Origin: Betaproteobacteria bacterium
Lineage (GTDB): Bacteria; Pseudomonadota; Gammaproteobacteria; Burkholderiales; Burkholderiaceae_C
Length of the DNA: 21,164 bases
Assembly: GCA_947448675.1 (NCBI GenBank)
Contig: CANFOR010000019.1
Location: forward strand, 1 to 21,164
Direction of reading: 5' to 3'
Position numbers and translations under genes: made by a program. Position 1 is the first letter of the stretch, and each line of letters opens with the position of its first letter. A model generated the notes under the pieces. That model did no database searches. It was not told where the DNA came from and saw only the letters and a program-made list of their open reading frames with translations. Positions 20,790 through 21,164 of this stretch are shown here, in pieces.

Positions 20790-21164
20790 ATGAGCAGTAG
20801 CAAACCCCCATCGTTTTTAACGCCGCGCCGCGTGGGCATTGGCGCTGCCATGGTCACGATTTTTGTCTGGACTGCCTTCATTGTGGTGGCGCGCTACATG
20901 GCCCTGCGCTCGCTCACGCCGCTGGACATTGTGTTTTGCCGCATCGTCGGTGCGTCTTTGGTTTTGCTGCCCTGGGGTTTTCTGATGGTGCGGCGCATGC
21001 GCGCTACAGGCAGTGCTGCGCCGACCTGGCTGGGCTTGTCGCCACTGCCCATGCAGCTCACTGTGCGCATCGGCTTGCTGGGCGGCGTGGGCTATGCCGT
21101 GCTGGCCTACACCGCCTTTACCTACGCGCCCGCTGCGCATGGCTCGGTGCTGATGCCCGGCATG
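20790..21164 (+). CDS. DMT/EamA-type inner-membrane transporter (5' part, cut by window end)
   Basis: The first 125 residues of a membrane protein with no stop before the window edge. It starts MSSSKPPSFLTPRRVGIGAAM, then hydrophobic helix 1 (about 16-37, GIGAAMVTIFVWTAFIVVARYM), the pattern SLTPLDIVFCRIVGASLVLLPWGFLM (about 41-66, helix 2) and a further helix around 92-112 (IGLLGGVGYAVLAYTAFTYAP) leading to AAHGSVLMPGM. The helix-1 VWTAFIVVARY and the R-I-V in helix 2 are characteristic of the EamA/RhaT drug-metabolite exporter superfamily. The substrate cannot be told. No Shine-Dalgarno sequence is seen, consistent with the leaderless arrangement described for the shared gap with dacB. Confidence 0.8.
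   Translation, partial: MSSSKPPSFLTPRRVGIGAAMVTIFVWTAFIVVARYMALRSLTPLDIVFCRIVGASLVLLPWGFLMVRRMRATGSAAPTWLGLSPLPMQLTVRIGLLGGVGYAVLAYTAFTYAPAAHGSVLMPGM

Overview
The window is a gene-dense piece of a betaproteobacterial chromosome. Gene content and order (yajC-secD-secF, dprA next to a LysM gene, def, purE-purK, a Sua5-type gene, dacB), a moderately high G+C content and the protein sequences fit Burkholderiales, most likely Comamonadaceae (a Rhodoferax/Limnohabitans-like organism). The family placement is inference; the gene identities rest on motifs visible in the sequence. No intergenic gap reaches 300 bases, and I see no tRNA, rRNA, CRISPR array, insertion sequence or prophage gene.

Layout. 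1-1818: 3' half of a fused indolepyruvate ferredoxin oxidoreductase, cut by the window edge. 1942-5184: the Sec translocase accessory genes yajC, secD and secF, followed after 15 nt by a large DUF1631-family gene of unknown function (5200-7662). 7687-10084 (minus strand): dprA (transformation/recombination mediator) preceded by an exported LysM protein, divergent from peptide deformylase def (10226-10750). 10853-12224: two regulators in tandem, a LuxR-type and a Crp/Fnr-type. 12315-13247 (minus): a thioredoxin-TPR co-chaperone (CnoX/YbbN type). 13348-16111: purE, purK and a Sua5-type threonylcarbamoyl-AMP synthase, closely packed and probably one operon. 16233-19142: a cell-surface cluster of two SGNH/GDSL lipoproteins flanking an OmpW-type porin, with a clean bidirectional terminator between the converging genes. 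19285-20757 (minus): dacB (PBP4), divergent with only 32 bp from the start of a DMT/EamA-type permease that runs off the window end.

Most of this is housekeeping, and I do not find a convincing new multi-gene system. The signals that deserve a second look are: (i) a dispersed family of AT-rich near-palindromic repeats (17-nt core, 39-nt long form) lying inside five protein-coding genes and translated in frame; (ii) one of the two SGNH lipoproteins has lost the nucleophile Ser, block-III Asn and catalytic His positions that its neighbour keeps, so it looks like a pseudoenzyme; (iii) a symmetric divergent arrangement in which dacB and the permease each have a GATAAT box exactly 6 nt before the ATG, suggesting overlapping promoters and leaderless mRNAs; (iv) a perfect 12-bp TetR-like operator in front of the intact esterase gene.
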